A DNA stretch of 64,000 nucleotides from CAVPTL01 sp963794415 (GTDB lineage: Bacteria; Actinomycetota; Thermoleophilia; Gaiellales; JAICJC01). The number at the start of each line of letters is the position of its first letter. Position 1 is the stretch's first letter. The stretch lies in assembly GCA_963794415.1 (NCBI GenBank), contig CAWCDI010000001.1, positions 1,240,001-1,304,000 of the forward strand, written 5' to 3'. The position numbers and the translations under genes were made by a program. The notes below the pieces were generated by a model. The model was not told the origin of the DNA. It was given only the letters and a program-made list of their open reading frames with translations, and searched no databases. Positions 43,596 to 51,972 of this stretch are shown piece after piece.

Positions 43596-43928
43596 CTAGT
43601 GCGCGGGCTGTTTGTTCCAGTGATCGAGCCGGTCTTCGACGATCGCCTGGGCGAACTCATAGCCATCACCGGCCTCGGTCAGCTTGCCCACCACCTGGAT
43701 CCACGTGCCGGTCACATCGTCCTTCAGATCCTGGATCGACAGATCCGTGATTCCTTCAAGCCCTACCTCCTGACAACCTGTGGTGGCGGCGAGAAGCTGC
43801 TGAGCCACCACCATCTGGGCCAACAGCCTGACGACCTCATCGCGTTTGGTGTCGAGGGCCTCGATGACCAAGGTGGTCACTTCAGCCTCAAATGCCGCAA
43901 GCTGCTCTTCTGCTGTGTTGAAGGTCAC
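43596..43928 (-). CDS. Small hypothetical protein (110 aa)
   Basis: A 110-residue, mostly alpha-helical acidic protein with EEQLAAFEAEVTTLVIEAL and VVRLLAQMVVAQQLLAAT. AAAGGA lies before the GTG start, which overlaps the stop of the upstream 54-residue gene (GTGA). Unknown function; part of the four-gene unit facing an XRE regulator. Confidence 0.6.
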   Translation of the reverse strand: MTFNTAEEQLAAFEAEVTTLVIEALDTKRDEVVRLLAQMVVAQQLLAATTGCQEVGLEGITDLSIQDLKDDVTGTWIQVVGKLTEAGDGYEFAQAIVEDRLDHWNKQPAH

Positions 43929-44089
43929 GCTGTCCTTTCGGTCGTGGTCAACTCTTCGTACTCGGCAGCGCCGTCGAGTACGTCTTCCAGTCCCCGCTTG
44001 ATGTCCACTGCCCTTTTGGCCTTCGTGAGGCGATGGCAGGCGTCGATAAGCGTCCACTTGGCCAGATCTACCGCGTCCTCGTCGCTCAC
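43925..44089 (-). CDS. Small hypothetical protein (54 aa)
   Basis: A 54-residue charged protein (VSDEDAVDLAKWTLIDACH, then KAKRAVDIKRGLED). GAGAGGG precedes the GTG start. Both ends overlap the neighbouring genes by the GTGA arrangement, so translation of all three should be coupled. Too short for most gene finders, but the context makes it convincing. Confidence 0.62.
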   Translation of the reverse strand: MSDEDAVDLAKWTLIDACHRLTKAKRAVDIKRGLEDVLDGAAEYEELTTTERTA

Positions 44090-44394
44090 GATGCCCTCTC
44101 TTCCGCCTCGGCGCCGTCGTTGTAAGCGCCCTGATCCATGGCCGTGCCGCGCTGGTACTCGGTCAGCAGATCGGGCCAGAACTCGAACTGCTCCAAAGCA
44201 TCCAGCGTGGCAACGACGGTGCCGTCATCGTGAACGGTGGCCAGCCACCCATTGACGTTCCTGAACACCCAGCCAGTATCAGCGTCATCACGACTGCTGG
44301 CCCCGAGCGACGGCTGGAGCTTCTCGCCCAATCCCGGTGAGACGTACACATCCTCCGACTGGAAGTACAACTCAAGCGCCTCCTCGTAATCCAT
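44086..44394 (-). CDS. Small acidic hypothetical protein (102 aa)
   Basis: A 102-residue protein (starts MDYEEALELYFQSEDVYVSP) with alternating strands and a WVFRNVNGWLATVHDDGTVV stretch. GGAGG lies four bases before the ATG. It opens the four-gene unit and is divergent from the XRE-type regulator 180 bases away. Function unknown. Confidence 0.62.
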   Translation of the reverse strand: MDYEEALELYFQSEDVYVSPGLGEKLQPSLGASSRDDADTGWVFRNVNGWLATVHDDGTVVATLDALEQFEFWPDLLTEYQRGTAMDQGAYNDGAEAEERAS

Positions 44395-44574
44395 GCTTCC
44401 TCCAAAATGTCAATCCGCCTTCGCCCCGCCGAGTCTGACGGGCGCAACACCAAAGGCTAGAGAACCGCTTGCCTGTCCACCAGCGCCCCTTTTTGTCGGT
44501 AGGTTCGGCCGAGAGCGTGGCACCGACAGAAACCGGCGGTGGCGAGAAAATGGGGATCGGCTAGCGTTAGCTCT

Positions 44575-45132
44575 ATGTTCACACCGCTCTCTAAGCCCGA
44601 GCCGGAGCCGGGCGGGGTTGCGACAAATCTGCGCCGCCTCATCGGCATGCACGGCGTTCGCCGTTCGGACGTGGCTCGATGTGTAGGCGTCTCCGATACC
44701 TCGATGCGGCGGTATCTGGAAGGACGCCAGCATCCTGGACGCGCGACCATGTTGCTGCTCGCATGTTTTTTTGAAGTGGAAACAGAAGACCTCACTGGGT
44801 CAACCTCCGGCTGCCTGAAGGCGGCCGGGCGATCTTGTGAAACGGCTCCGGTCACGTTCTGCAACGCGGAAGGCTTCGAGGCCGAGTTCCTGAGCCGTTG
44901 CGCCACCCATACGAATCTCGCAGAGCTACCAGTCCTCTTCCGGCGCCTCTCAGGCTCATCACCGAACGTCCCCCGAGCCACGCGGATGATGGACTCAGCC
45001 ACCGTAACCCACGAATACCGTTCCGGGAATCCGATCGGATCGCTGGAGATCCTGGACGGCGCACTCCGACTAAAGGCCGCCAAAGACGCGGCCGAGTCGG
45101 GCCGCCCTACACACAACGTGCCGGACTCCTGA
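44575..45132 (+). CDS. XRE-family HTH transcriptional regulator
   Basis: A 185-residue protein. Residues about 13-62 are a Cro/C1-type helix-turn-helix (ATNLRRLIGMHGVRRSDVA, then VSDTSMRRYLEGRQHP). The C-terminal 120 residues match nothing I know. TAGCGT (44562-44567) lies seven bases before the ATG, with no ribosome binding site. As a phage-type repressor it could control itself and the divergent four-gene unit. Confidence 0.75.
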   Translation: MFTPLSKPEPEPGGVATNLRRLIGMHGVRRSDVARCVGVSDTSMRRYLEGRQHPGRATMLLLACFFEVETEDLTGSTSGCLKAAGRSCETAPVTFCNAEGFEAEFLSRCATHTNLAELPVLFRRLSGSSPNVPRATRMMDSATVTHEYRSGNPIGSLEILDGALRLKAAKDAAESGRPTHNVPDS

Positions 45133-45269
45133 CATCCCTTCACAAACCGTACTTCAACGTCTCCCCCGTCCCAGAAAGCGATCGGAATCGAACCCGCGTA
45201 TCATTCCGCTCGATTCGGGGCGACCGACGTGCAGCGTGTGGGCCGCTGTGATCCCTGGCCTTCCACCAG

Positions 45270-45803
45270 CTACGCCCCAGTTGCGGGGTGGAGAGAGAGA
45301 CCCGAAAGGTTCGCCGCCTCCAGTGTCTCGGCAAGCCGGGGGCCGACTACAACAAGCGGCCAGCGAAGCTCGCTGCCGAAACAGATGTCGGTGCGATACA
45401 ACCCTGCCCCGAGCGGCGCATCGACCAGCAAGTAAACTGGCGTCGCGCCGACGACGCTTTGAAAATCACCGCAAACAGGACACGGATCCTCGAATCTCGT
45501 CTTGCGCCGCACCGCGTCAAAGGCCACCTGATCGGTCGGCGCGACACTGTAAAAGCCGGGGGCAGCCGGGAGCGGGAGCAGCTCGCCGTCACAGTCAAGG
45601 ATTGAACGAACCCGCTCTGAGACGATCAGATAGCCGTCATAGGTGAACGAGACGTCCGGAGTCGCTGGCGGCAGCTTCATCTCGGGATTCACAACGCCGA
45701 GGTCGATCACGTGCTGGCACCTTCCGCGCGACGTCGGGCCATGAGCCCCATCGGTCATGTCAGCGCCATTATCCGGCCCGCTGATGACAAAGCCGACAAC
45801 CAC
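45270..45803 (-). CDS. Hypothetical protein with a CPVC motif
   Basis: A 177-residue soluble protein. GGAG lies six bases before the GTG at 45803, favouring this start. A CPVCGD motif sits near 114. The C-terminal WPLVVVGPRLAETLEAANLSG resembles the end of some SMI1-like or double-CxxCG immunity-related proteins, a weak similarity. Convergent with the XRE regulator; orientation and setting are those of an orphan immunity-like gene. Confidence 0.62.
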   Translation of the reverse strand: MVVGFVISGPDNGADMTDGAHGPTSRGRCQHVIDLGVVNPEMKLPPATPDVSFTYDGYLIVSERVRSILDCDGELLPLPAAPGFYSVAPTDQVAFDAVRRKTRFEDPCPVCGDFQSVVGATPVYLLVDAPLGAGLYRTDICFGSELRWPLVVVGPRLAETLEAANLSGLSLHPATGA

Positions 45804-45875
45804 TCTTCACTCCTTCGCCAGAACCAGATTCGACAAAACCACGCCGGTCAAGCCTGCTCGGTAACTCCGCCGTCC

Positions 45876-46158
45876 ATGTCCAAACCGTACTCGTCCCACC
45901 CTCGCCCGAGCAACCAGGCATACCGCGTGCACAGCGAGGCGTGGGAGCACGATCACTGCGAGTTCTGCTGGGCCAAGTTCATGGATCCGACCTTCTCCCC
46001 GGCCTCGCGCGAGCAGGTGGCGGCCGACCCGGAGATCCTGACCGAGGGCTACACGACCACCGCCGCCCACTCCAACGGCGCTGACTACCACTGGATCTGC
46101 CCCGCCCTGCTTCGACGACTTCGCCGAGCGGTTCTCGTGGCGGGTCGTCGCCGTGTAA
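45876..46158 (+). CDS. Small hypothetical protein with paired Cys motifs, frameshifted
   Basis: Frame one reads MSKPYSSHPRPSNQAYRVHS, then HDHCEFCWAKF and DYHWICPA; removing one C from 46105-46107 continues CFDDFAERFSWRVVAV and stops at 46156. This gives about 93 residues with CEFC and CPAC, which could together bind one zinc ion. Without the correction, the tail becomes Arg-rich junk (LLRRLRRAVLVAG). Function unknown. Confidence 0.62.
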
Positions 46159-46175
46159 CAGCGACTCCTGCGTGA

Positions 46176-46745
46176 TCAATCGCTAGTCCTGGCTTCAACT
46201 TGCTTCGGCTCAGCGCTACTGGGCGATCGCCCGTTAGCGGCTGCCTTCCACCCAGCGCCTCGTACCCGTGTCCCAGCGTCTTGGATGCCTTCCCACAGCC
46301 CGACCTGGGTGGGGTTCACGCACCACCTGATCCACAAGTCGAACACGCACGCCGCAACCAATGCCGCCGCGAGGATCCCGCCCTCACCCCAGGTTGGGCC
46401 TCCCGCCTGAATCCATGTCACCAGCGCGGCTCCCATCACACCCCACCCTAGCGACATCAGCGACATGGTCAAACTCCGCTGGTAGGGGCTCCGCTCCCCA
46501 GGCTCCACGTTATTCCACTGGCCCACGCCCAAGGTCTTGATCACCAGCCACACACCGATAAACTCGGGCCGACCGACGAGCAATGCCGTAGTGTATGCCG
46601 CCCGCTCGATGAGTCCCAGAGGCGCAGCCAGCGGCAGCGGCTTGGTCTCGCTGGTCTTTGTTGCGTCCCCGAGGCGAGAGACGATCCACTGACCAACCAG
46701 CACGGACGTTCCGCAGCCCGCGCTGTAGGCGGCAAGGTCGCGCAT
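46176..46745 (-). CDS. Membrane protein of unknown function (189 aa)
   Basis: A 189-residue protein with about five hydrophobic helices (for example LIERAAYTTALLVG, VWLVIKTLGVG, LGWGVMGAALVTW and GILAAALVAACVFDLWI). TAGACT at 46759-46754 lies eight bases before the ATG, supporting a leaderless start; a longer frame from a TTG at 46820 exists. No family recognised. Confidence 0.6.
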   Translation of the reverse strand: MRDLAAYSAGCGTSVLVGQWIVSRLGDATKTSETKPLPLAAPLGLIERAAYTTALLVGRPEFIGVWLVIKTLGVGQWNNVEPGERSPYQRSLTMSLMSLGWGVMGAALVTWIQAGGPTWGEGGILAAALVAACVFDLWIRWCVNPTQVGLWEGIQDAGTRVRGAGWKAAANGRSPSSAEPKQVEARTSD

Positions 46746-46903
46746 CGCACGCGAGTCTACCCCTAGATAAGCGCCGAGGCTTTCCGGGACGGATGCCACG
46801 GTGAGGCTTACGCTGACCAAATGCTGCCATTCCCCAGCGTGACGCCGCTCGTGACTTGAGCGGGACGGTCACGGCCTTGTACCTGGCTGCTGGTAGGGAC
46901 ACG

Positions 46904-47506
46904 ATGCCGTTCTCGTTCCTCCACCCAGCCTTCCTCAACAGACGCGGGCTGCTTGTGCCCGCGCCCACCCGGTTCATCTACGTAGACCGGCAGCGGCAAC
47001 GAGCGTTGGAGCACCACGACGACCAGGCGGTGATCACCTCCACTAGGTTGGGCGCAGGGCGGCTCGGCCCCTTCGAGGGCGTGGAGATGCTGGTGGCCTT
47101 CGAGAGCCTCACCCAGCCCGAGGCGTTCCCAGCACGTGAGGTGGCGCTGCTCTACCTCAGGGCAGAGAACGCTGATGTGCGGGCCTGGATGGCGACGACA
47201 GGCTGGGCTCCTGACTTCCTAATGGCCGTGTGCGATGGCTGCGCCTTCGGCGGCAACAAGCTCTGCGAGAACATCATGACCGCTGAGCGCGTACAAGATC
47301 TGCCTCTGCCCAAGTATTGGGTCACTGAACACCTGGGAGGAGTCCAGCCTGGCTCGTGGCGGGAGGGCGACCTGATCGAGCCGCTCGACCCGAAATGCTC
47401 GATCCGGCTGCGAAAGCTGGCGCTGCTCTCCAGCGAGTGGGGCCATTACGGCCCCTGGATGGGGCTGCGGGGAGCCACGCTGTTCGAGGTGACTCGAACC
47501 TCCTAG
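46904..47506 (+). CDS. Hypothetical protein (200 aa)
   Basis: A 200-residue soluble protein (starts MPFSFLHPAFLNRRGL). TAGGGA lies six bases before the ATG. A CDGCAFGGNKLCEN cluster near 125 holds three cysteines. No recognised family; the mix of strands and helices suggests an alpha/beta fold. It diverges from the membrane protein gene. Confidence 0.6.
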   Translation: MPFSFLHPAFLNRRGLLVPAPTRFIYVDRQRQRALEHHDDQAVITSTRLGAGRLGPFEGVEMLVAFESLTQPEAFPAREVALLYLRAENADVRAWMATTGWAPDFLMAVCDGCAFGGNKLCENIMTAERVQDLPLPKYWVTEHLGGVQPGSWREGDLIEPLDPKCSIRLRKLALLSSEWGHYGPWMGLRGATLFEVTRTS

Positions 47507-47594
47507 GCTGGAGCGCCCGGAGTGCGTGACTCGTGGTTCCACCGGAGTTCGTGTCGGATGGGGCGCAGTCCGCTGGCGCGACTAGCCTTGGCGG

Positions 47595-48206
47595 GTGAAA
47601 CGATGCCCCGCGTTGATCTGCTCGATGGCACTCGCCACGCTTATCGTGGTCGTGGGTGCGTCGTGCGGCGGTGACTCGACAGCCAAAGCGCCGCTCGTCG
47701 TATCACCGCCACAATCAGCGGCGTTCGACACCACCATCGCGCATCCGTTCACGTTCGGAGACATCTACGTCGCCAATGCGGGCAACGACCCGGTGGTACT
47801 GGAGAAGGTCTCCATGGTCGATCCCTCACGAGGAGTGGAGATCGTGGGAACCCGCGCTCGCCGCGCCACGTTCCACACCTTCGTCCTCGCCGGTGACGAC
47901 AACTGGCCGCCCTCGTCGGTCGCCGCAACTCGCTACTACACCGGCCTTCGCCCACTCGCTGGTATGTCGCTGGCTGCGGGCACCCCAAGCCACGGAGTCC
48001 AGATCCTGGTCGGTATCCATCAAACCCGAGACGGCCGTGCCGTGATCCGATCCTTCCAGATTTCCTACCGCTCTGGCGGCCACCCCTACACCGCAACAGT
48101 GCCCTACGCGCTCACGATGTGCGTCAGCAACACGCATTGCAGACAGCCACCGCTTCCCGAAACACCAAAGGACACCAGAGTCTTTACGGCCACGACCAAC
48201 CACTAG
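47595..48206 (+). CDS. Putative lipoprotein (203 aa)
   Basis: A 203-residue exported protein. The signal peptide ends in a lipobox (VGASC, Cys near 24), so the mature protein should be tethered to the membrane. The rest is beta-rich with no known domain. It starts at GTG; TAGCCT (47583-47588) is six bases upstream, consistent with leaderless initiation. Confidence 0.65.
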   Translation: MKRCPALICSMALATLIVVVGASCGGDSTAKAPLVVSPPQSAAFDTTIAHPFTFGDIYVANAGNDPVVLEKVSMVDPSRGVEIVGTRARRATFHTFVLAGDDNWPPSSVAATRYYTGLRPLAGMSLAAGTPSHGVQILVGIHQTRDGRAVIRSFQISYRSGGHPYTATVPYALTMCVSNTHCRQPPLPETPKDTRVFTATTNH

Positions 48207-48342
48207 GATCCAGCGCTGCTCATCGCCCCACGAACCCCGTCCCCATGGCGCACCGTTAGAGGCGGCTTCCCAAAGACCCGAGGAGGCGCTCCACACCGGG
48301 CCGCAGCGACTTTCACGGCAAAGACCCAATCGGCGGTCGTCG

Positions 48343-48546
48343 CTACGGCTTGCGGTGCCGCGCCAACGGCGGCGAATAACCGCGACGCTGCCACACGCGC
48401 AAGCCTTCACGGGCCAGCCAGCAAAAACCCACGGCGGCCGCAATGTAGATCCCGCGGGGGCCGTACCGGAACAACGCCCAGACCCCGACCAAGGCGACGA
48501 CGAGCGACCCGAGCACGAGTACCGTCTTGACTGCTTCGCGCTGCAT
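48343..48546 (-). CDS. Small membrane protein (67 aa)
   Basis: A 67-residue protein with two hydrophobic helices (about 8-26 and 32-48) around a short RYGPRG loop. The ATG at 48546 overlaps the ATG of the divergent gene by complementary bases (CAT/ATG), so promoter elements must lie inside each other's coding regions. Unknown function. Confidence 0.55.
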   Translation of the reverse strand: MQREAVKTVLVLGSLVVALVGVWALFRYGPRGIYIAAAVGFCWLAREGLRVWQRRGYSPPLARHRKP

Positions 48547-48871
48547 GACGTCCAGCGTACCCTCAGGATGGGCGACCCACAACACCGCGATCCTGGATGA
48601 CGCCGTGGTGCAAGGCTTCCCCACACCCCAGGACGCCGCGCTCTACTCGATGCCGCTCGACATCACCCACCTGGTCACGACCAGCATCGGCCCAGACACT
48701 GCCTACGTGCTGCTCGCAGTCGAAGTAGTCGGCACCGGCTTCTACCTCGATGAGAACACGTGCCAGCGCTACGAGGATGGAAGCTGGGGCGGCGGCGCAA
48801 GTGCCAAAGGCGGGTTCACTGACCGGACGTTGGCGGATCTCCGCTGCAATCCTCCGCCGCGCGCCTTATAG
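48545..48871 (+). CDS. Hypothetical protein (108 aa)
   Basis: A 108-residue protein with a TAILDDAVVQGFPTPQDAAL segment followed by strands (TAYVLLAVEVVGTGFYLD). The start is unclear; ATG 48545 is used. Its last 56 bases overlap the convergent HNH gene. Function unknown. Confidence 0.5.
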   Translation: MTSSVPSGWATHNTAILDDAVVQGFPTPQDAALYSMPLDITHLVTTSIGPDTAYVLLAVEVVGTGFYLDENTCQRYEDGSWGGGASAKGGFTDRTLADLRCNPPPRAL

Positions 48872-49361
48872 GCGGCATCTCCGGCTCAGACTGCGCGCTG
48901 TCCTCGGCGGCCTTCTTGGCGCGGTTCTTGTCGTAGTAGCGCTTCGAGTTCGCGCGGGCACAGGCACGGCAGTGGCGGCGGCCTTTGTGGTTGCGCGTGT
49001 TCTCCGGCGTCCATTCGTGGCCGTTTCGGCAGTGGGTGCGGCGCTCCGCCCCGCGTCGCATGTTCTCCTCGTGGGTGACGGCTTCGAGGTGCTCGAATCT
49101 GACGCAGGCCGGGTTGTTGCAGGTGTGGTCTACCTCCAGCCCTGGCGGGACTGGCCCGTATGCGAGTTCGTAGGCGACTTGGTGGGCCATACGGGTACGA
49201 CCAGCCAGTTTGAACTGGCCGTAGCCTTTCGGGTTGATGTAGCCGGTGAAGGGCCAGCACTCGACCCCGTTGACGATCGTGACCTTGCTGTAGAAGCGGG
49301 TGGCGTCCTTCTCGGCTTTGCCGAGGTTCCCGGCGGTGTTGTTGTTCTGGTTGGTGCTCAT
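48816..49361 (-). CDS. HNH homing-type endonuclease
   Basis: A 181-residue nuclease. The HNH core, VDHTCNNPACVRFEHLE (about 77-93), has Asp78-His79 and two Zn-type cysteines, followed by VTHEENMRRG. A second motif, HCRNGHEWTPENT with CRACAR, lies near 110-135. This is the phage and intron-type HNH form. GAGGAG lies four bases before the ATG, and the start is secure. It supports a mobile origin for the surrounding region. Confidence 0.88.
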   Translation of the reverse strand: MSTNQNNNTAGNLGKAEKDATRFYSKVTIVNGVECWPFTGYINPKGYGQFKLAGRTRMAHQVAYELAYGPVPPGLEVDHTCNNPACVRFEHLEAVTHEENMRRGAERRTHCRNGHEWTPENTRNHKGRRHCRACARANSKRYYDKNRAKKAAEDSAQSEPEMPPIRRAAEDCSGDPPTSGQ

Positions 49362-49568
49362 GAGACTCCTCATAGTTGGGTTGTCACTAGTTATGAGGAC
49401 TTGCATGAGCCCGAAATCAGGGTGCCAAGATCAACCTGCCGCGACGTGCCGGAGCGTGACCGGCCGCAAACGCTGGCCACGCCTGCCTCAGGTGCGGATG
49501 CCAGATCGGTGGATCAGTCCACAAGCTGCCGGTTTCTGGTCAGGGAGGCGGCGGTATCGTTCACCACG

Positions 49569-49922
49569 ATGCGAGCGGAACTACGATGGATGCACAGCCC
49601 AGACGTGCCCAACCTCGAAACGTGGAGGCCGACGTCAGACGGCTTCGCGATCCTGGTGCAACTGATGGTCGGGCCAGAAGCCGGGGAGGGTGAGGAGTCG
49701 TTTGACGTGACCGTCTGCTCGCCGCCGTGGCTCGCCGAACAAGCGCAACTGGAGCCGGTGATCGATCTCCAACATCACGTCCTCGTCGAGACCTACAACT
49801 ACACCGCGATCGAGCGTCACTTCAAGCGGCTCGTCGGTCAATGCTCGGGGTCGTCGTGGACGGAGGTGGCAACCCAGGTCGCCCGCATCGGACACTGGGA
49901 GTTTCAGGACTATCAAGGCTGA
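49569..49922 (+). CDS. Imm8-family immunity protein-like
   Basis: A 117-residue protein. MRAELRWMHSPDVPNLETW, FAILVQLMVGPEAGEGEESFDVTVCSPPWL (core GPEAGEGEESFDVTVC) and HVLVETYNY match the Imm8 family, which protects against contact-dependent or polymorphic toxins. No toxin gene of matching kind lies nearby, so it appears as an orphan immunity gene. No clear ribosome binding site precedes the ATG. Confidence 0.78.
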   Translation: MRAELRWMHSPDVPNLETWRPTSDGFAILVQLMVGPEAGEGEESFDVTVCSPPWLAEQAQLEPVIDLQHHVLVETYNYTAIERHFKRLVGQCSGSSWTEVATQVARIGHWEFQDYQG

Positions 49923-49990
49923 TCGGCGCTCGCTACTTCAAGGCAGAGGTGGAGTCTCCATCGACAGCCTCGCCCTTGAGGAGCACGACC

Positions 49991-50275
49991 ATGGCCATCA
50001 GCGCCCCGCAGACCCGAACCGCGTTTGGGACTTCGAGACAAGCCGTGTACCATCGATGCATCGATAATCTCCTCACCAGCGCCAGAGACCGAAAGTTAGG
50101 CACCGTCCGCCTCGCGCTTATGCCGTTCGAGTTGGCAGCGCTTGCCTGGGCGGCGTTCTTCGGCGGCCCCGTCTGGATGATCTTCGTGGTGGGAGCAATC
50201 TTGCTGGTGACGACGCTTCCGTTTATGTCGGATGACATGCGGCGCAAGCGCGAACGAAAAAACGGCGTTCGATAA
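49991..50275 (+). CDS. Small membrane protein (94 aa)
   Basis: A 94-residue protein with a basic, helical N-terminal half and one or two hydrophobic segments (LAALAWAAFFGGPVWMIFVVGAILLVTT, about 50-80; core GPVWMIFVVGAILLVTT) and a charged KRERKNGVR tail. GGAG lies seven bases before the ATG. Unknown function. Confidence 0.58.
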   Translation: MAISAPQTRTAFGTSRQAVYHRCIDNLLTSARDRKLGTVRLALMPFELAALAWAAFFGGPVWMIFVVGAILLVTTLPFMSDDMRRKRERKNGVR

Positions 50276-50325
50276 GGATGCACATCACCCCTAGGTCGTC
50301 GTAGGAAGGAAAGCGCGGCGGCCTC

Positions 50326-50353
50326 ATTCCCGGCAGGTCTTGCCTGCTGGAAT
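50326..50353. other. Imperfect hairpin upstream of a three-gene unit
   Basis: ATTCC/GGAAT and GCAGG/CCTGC pair in 50326-50353, with a one-base bulge offset and a five-base loop. It lies 20 bases before the ATG at 50374, overlapping the space a -35 element would fill. It could be an operator, or a terminator for the preceding gene. Confidence 0.35.
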
Positions 50354-50373
50354 GACGCGGTACGATCAACACC

Positions 50374-50784
50374 ATGCCCGAGATCGTGATCGAGTGGCCT
50401 GGGATGGTGCAGTTCCCGCTTCCCGCTGGACACACATGCCAACGCGACGTAGACGAGGACGGATTCCCCATCTTCCGATTGGACACGCCGTCAGGACGCG
50501 GCGGTACCTACTCGCTCGTGGGTGAACCTCGCCAGTCACCCGACGGGCCCGAGACCGTGTGGACTCGCAGCGTGATGCGAGAAGAACACGGCGATCCCCC
50601 TGGCTACCCGTTCCCCACCATCGCCCAGGAGATCGAACGGCTCCAAGCCGGGTGGGTAGCGCTCGGTGGCGACCCGACTCGGTTCGACGCTTGGGCTCCA
50701 GGCGATAGCAACTTCGACTTCCTCACCCGCAAACGAGCAGAAATCCGCCAGCTCCAGCGCCCCGGAGACGATGCCCAGCCATGA
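50374..50784 (+). CDS. Hypothetical protein (136 aa)
   Basis: A 136-residue soluble protein (starts MPEIVIEWPGMVQFPLP). TACGAT (50361-50366) lies seven bases before the ATG and there is no ribosome binding site, so it is probably leaderless. First of three coupled genes: its stop overlaps the next ATG (ATGA). No domain recognised. Confidence 0.62.
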   Translation: MPEIVIEWPGMVQFPLPAGHTCQRDVDEDGFPIFRLDTPSGRGGTYSLVGEPRQSPDGPETVWTRSVMREEHGDPPGYPFPTIAQEIERLQAGWVALGGDPTRFDAWAPGDSNFDFLTRKRAEIRQLQRPGDDAQP

Positions 50785-50960
50785 CCACCAGCGCCCCAGA
50801 ATCCCCCGCAGCCCTCCCCTTTCTGCATCCAGTCCCGCGCGCACACGACGGCGGAGACGGCTGCGACTGCGGATTCCCAAACGAAACCTGCGACCGAGTC
50901 TGTACTCCCCAGAACAAGCGCAGGGGCGTCTGCCTCTGTAAGCGGACGGAACGGTCGTGA
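50781..50960 (+). CDS. Cysteine-rich small protein (59 aa)
   Basis: A 59-residue protein, MTTSAPESPAALPFLHPV at the start, with six cysteines in the last half: CDCGFPNETCDRVC and later GVCLC. The pattern could bind one or two zinc ions or form disulfides. It is held between its neighbours by ATGA and GTGA overlaps, which makes it a very likely gene despite its size. No signal peptide, so zinc is favoured. Confidence 0.65.
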   Translation: MTTSAPESPAALPFLHPVPRAHDGGDGCDCGFPNETCDRVCTPQNKRRGVCLCKRTERS

Positions 50961-51397
50961 GCGACGATCTTCCTCGCGATCTGACCGAGCGGGAGCGGGA
51001 GGTTCTCGACTTTCTCTTGTCGGTCGATGCGCAGGGCGTGGATGCCCTTAGGACACAAGCTGCCACAGCCACGGTGGTGGATCGATGCCCGTGCGGATGT
51101 GCCACCGTCATCTTCGGTGTAGATCGCACGGCGACCAGTCCATCGTCGATCACCCACTCGCCCGCGATCGCTGCACGAACGCCAGCAGATCACGGGCCGA
51201 TCCTCTCCGATCTCTACGAACTCCTCGTCTTCGTCAAGGATGGGTGGCTGGACAATGTCGAGATCGTTTACTACGACGAGCCTCCGCCGGAGTTTCCACC
51301 GCCAGCGAGGTTCTCCCCGCCCACGCTCATCCCACCGCCTCGGGACGACGACGCGTCCGCGGCGGACTCCAGTATGCCTCGAGCTTCAGCTTCTTGA
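50957..51397 (+). CDS. Hypothetical protein with RCPCGC motif
   Basis: A 146-residue protein. An N-terminal helix (LTEREREVLDFLLSVD) is followed by VVDRCPCGCATVIFGV and LYELLVFVKDGWLDNVEIVY, a layout I associate with a family of uncharacterised actinobacterial proteins bearing RCxCGC and a D-G-x-L-x-x-x-E segment. The C-terminal 30 residues are Pro/Asp-rich. GTG start overlaps the preceding stop (GTGA). Confidence 0.62.
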   Translation: MSDDLPRDLTEREREVLDFLLSVDAQGVDALRTQAATATVVDRCPCGCATVIFGVDRTATSPSSITHSPAIAARTPADHGPILSDLYELLVFVKDGWLDNVEIVYYDEPPPEFPPPARFSPPTLIPPPRDDDASAADSSMPRASAS

Positions 51398-51498
51398 AGA
51401 CACCCGCTTTGAAGAACTGCTCGATGCCGCGTTGCTGCGTCTGGTCAGATGTTCGTCGGCGGGTCGTCGAAAGAGCGTTAGCCAGACGCCCGTGCGGC

Positions 51499-51972
51499 CT
51501 ACCGGCCGACCGGGACGGAGACCACCATCACAGCCTCGTCATAGCCTTCTAGGTCATCCGCGAGCCACGCTTGCCCTTCGCGCAGCTTGTGAAACCGGAC
51601 GGTGCATGAGTCACCCAGCGAGAGGATCACGACGAACCGCTCGTCGGGGTAGATCCGTTCAAGAGCGGCCGCTAGCTCCTTCGTGAACCCACCAGCCTGA
51701 GCAGCCACGCGCGGATCAGACACCGTCAGCCCAAGCACGTCTTCGACGTGGACGTGGTTGACGAACGCCTCGAACCCGGTCTCATCCCCGCATGAGGAGA
51801 CGGTCACGTGAGCAGCCGAAGCCACCAAGCCAGCAAGTACAACACAGCCGCGTAGCTCCTGAAAGCCGTCTCCTAGAACGGCATCGAGCCGAGGATCCAG
51901 CAACACCTCGCTCGACGACAACGGCAGAATGTCCAGCGCCAGCATTCGAGAGTTCGCAACTACTCCGTCCAT
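51499..51972 (-). CDS. Hypothetical protein coupled to a cREC gene
   Basis: A 157-residue soluble protein (MDGVVANSRMLALDILPL at the start, EAVMVVSVPVGR at the end) with alternating strands and helices. It overlaps the end of the receiver-like gene by 13 bases on the same strand, so the two should be made together. I recognise no family. Confidence 0.58.
   Translation of the reverse strand: MDGVVANSRMLALDILPLSSSEVLLDPRLDAVLGDGFQELRGCVVLAGLVASAAHVTVSSCGDETGFEAFVNHVHVEDVLGLTVSDPRVAAQAGGFTKELAAALERIYPDERFVVILSLGDSCTVRFHKLREGQAWLADDLEGYDEAVMVVSVPVGR

Noticed and set aside
45170..45265. tRNA-like text on the minus strand (GGGTTCGATTCC as a T-arm) that might mark an attachment site
   Set aside because: The T-stem mispairs at two of five positions, no acceptor strand matches, and the distance from a D-arm-like GTAGCTGGT is about 80 bases, too long even for class II tRNAs.
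48203..48394. A 63-codon minus-strand frame below the small membrane protein gene
   Set aside because: It starts inside the neighbouring gene in another frame and has no ribosome binding site or recognisable motif.
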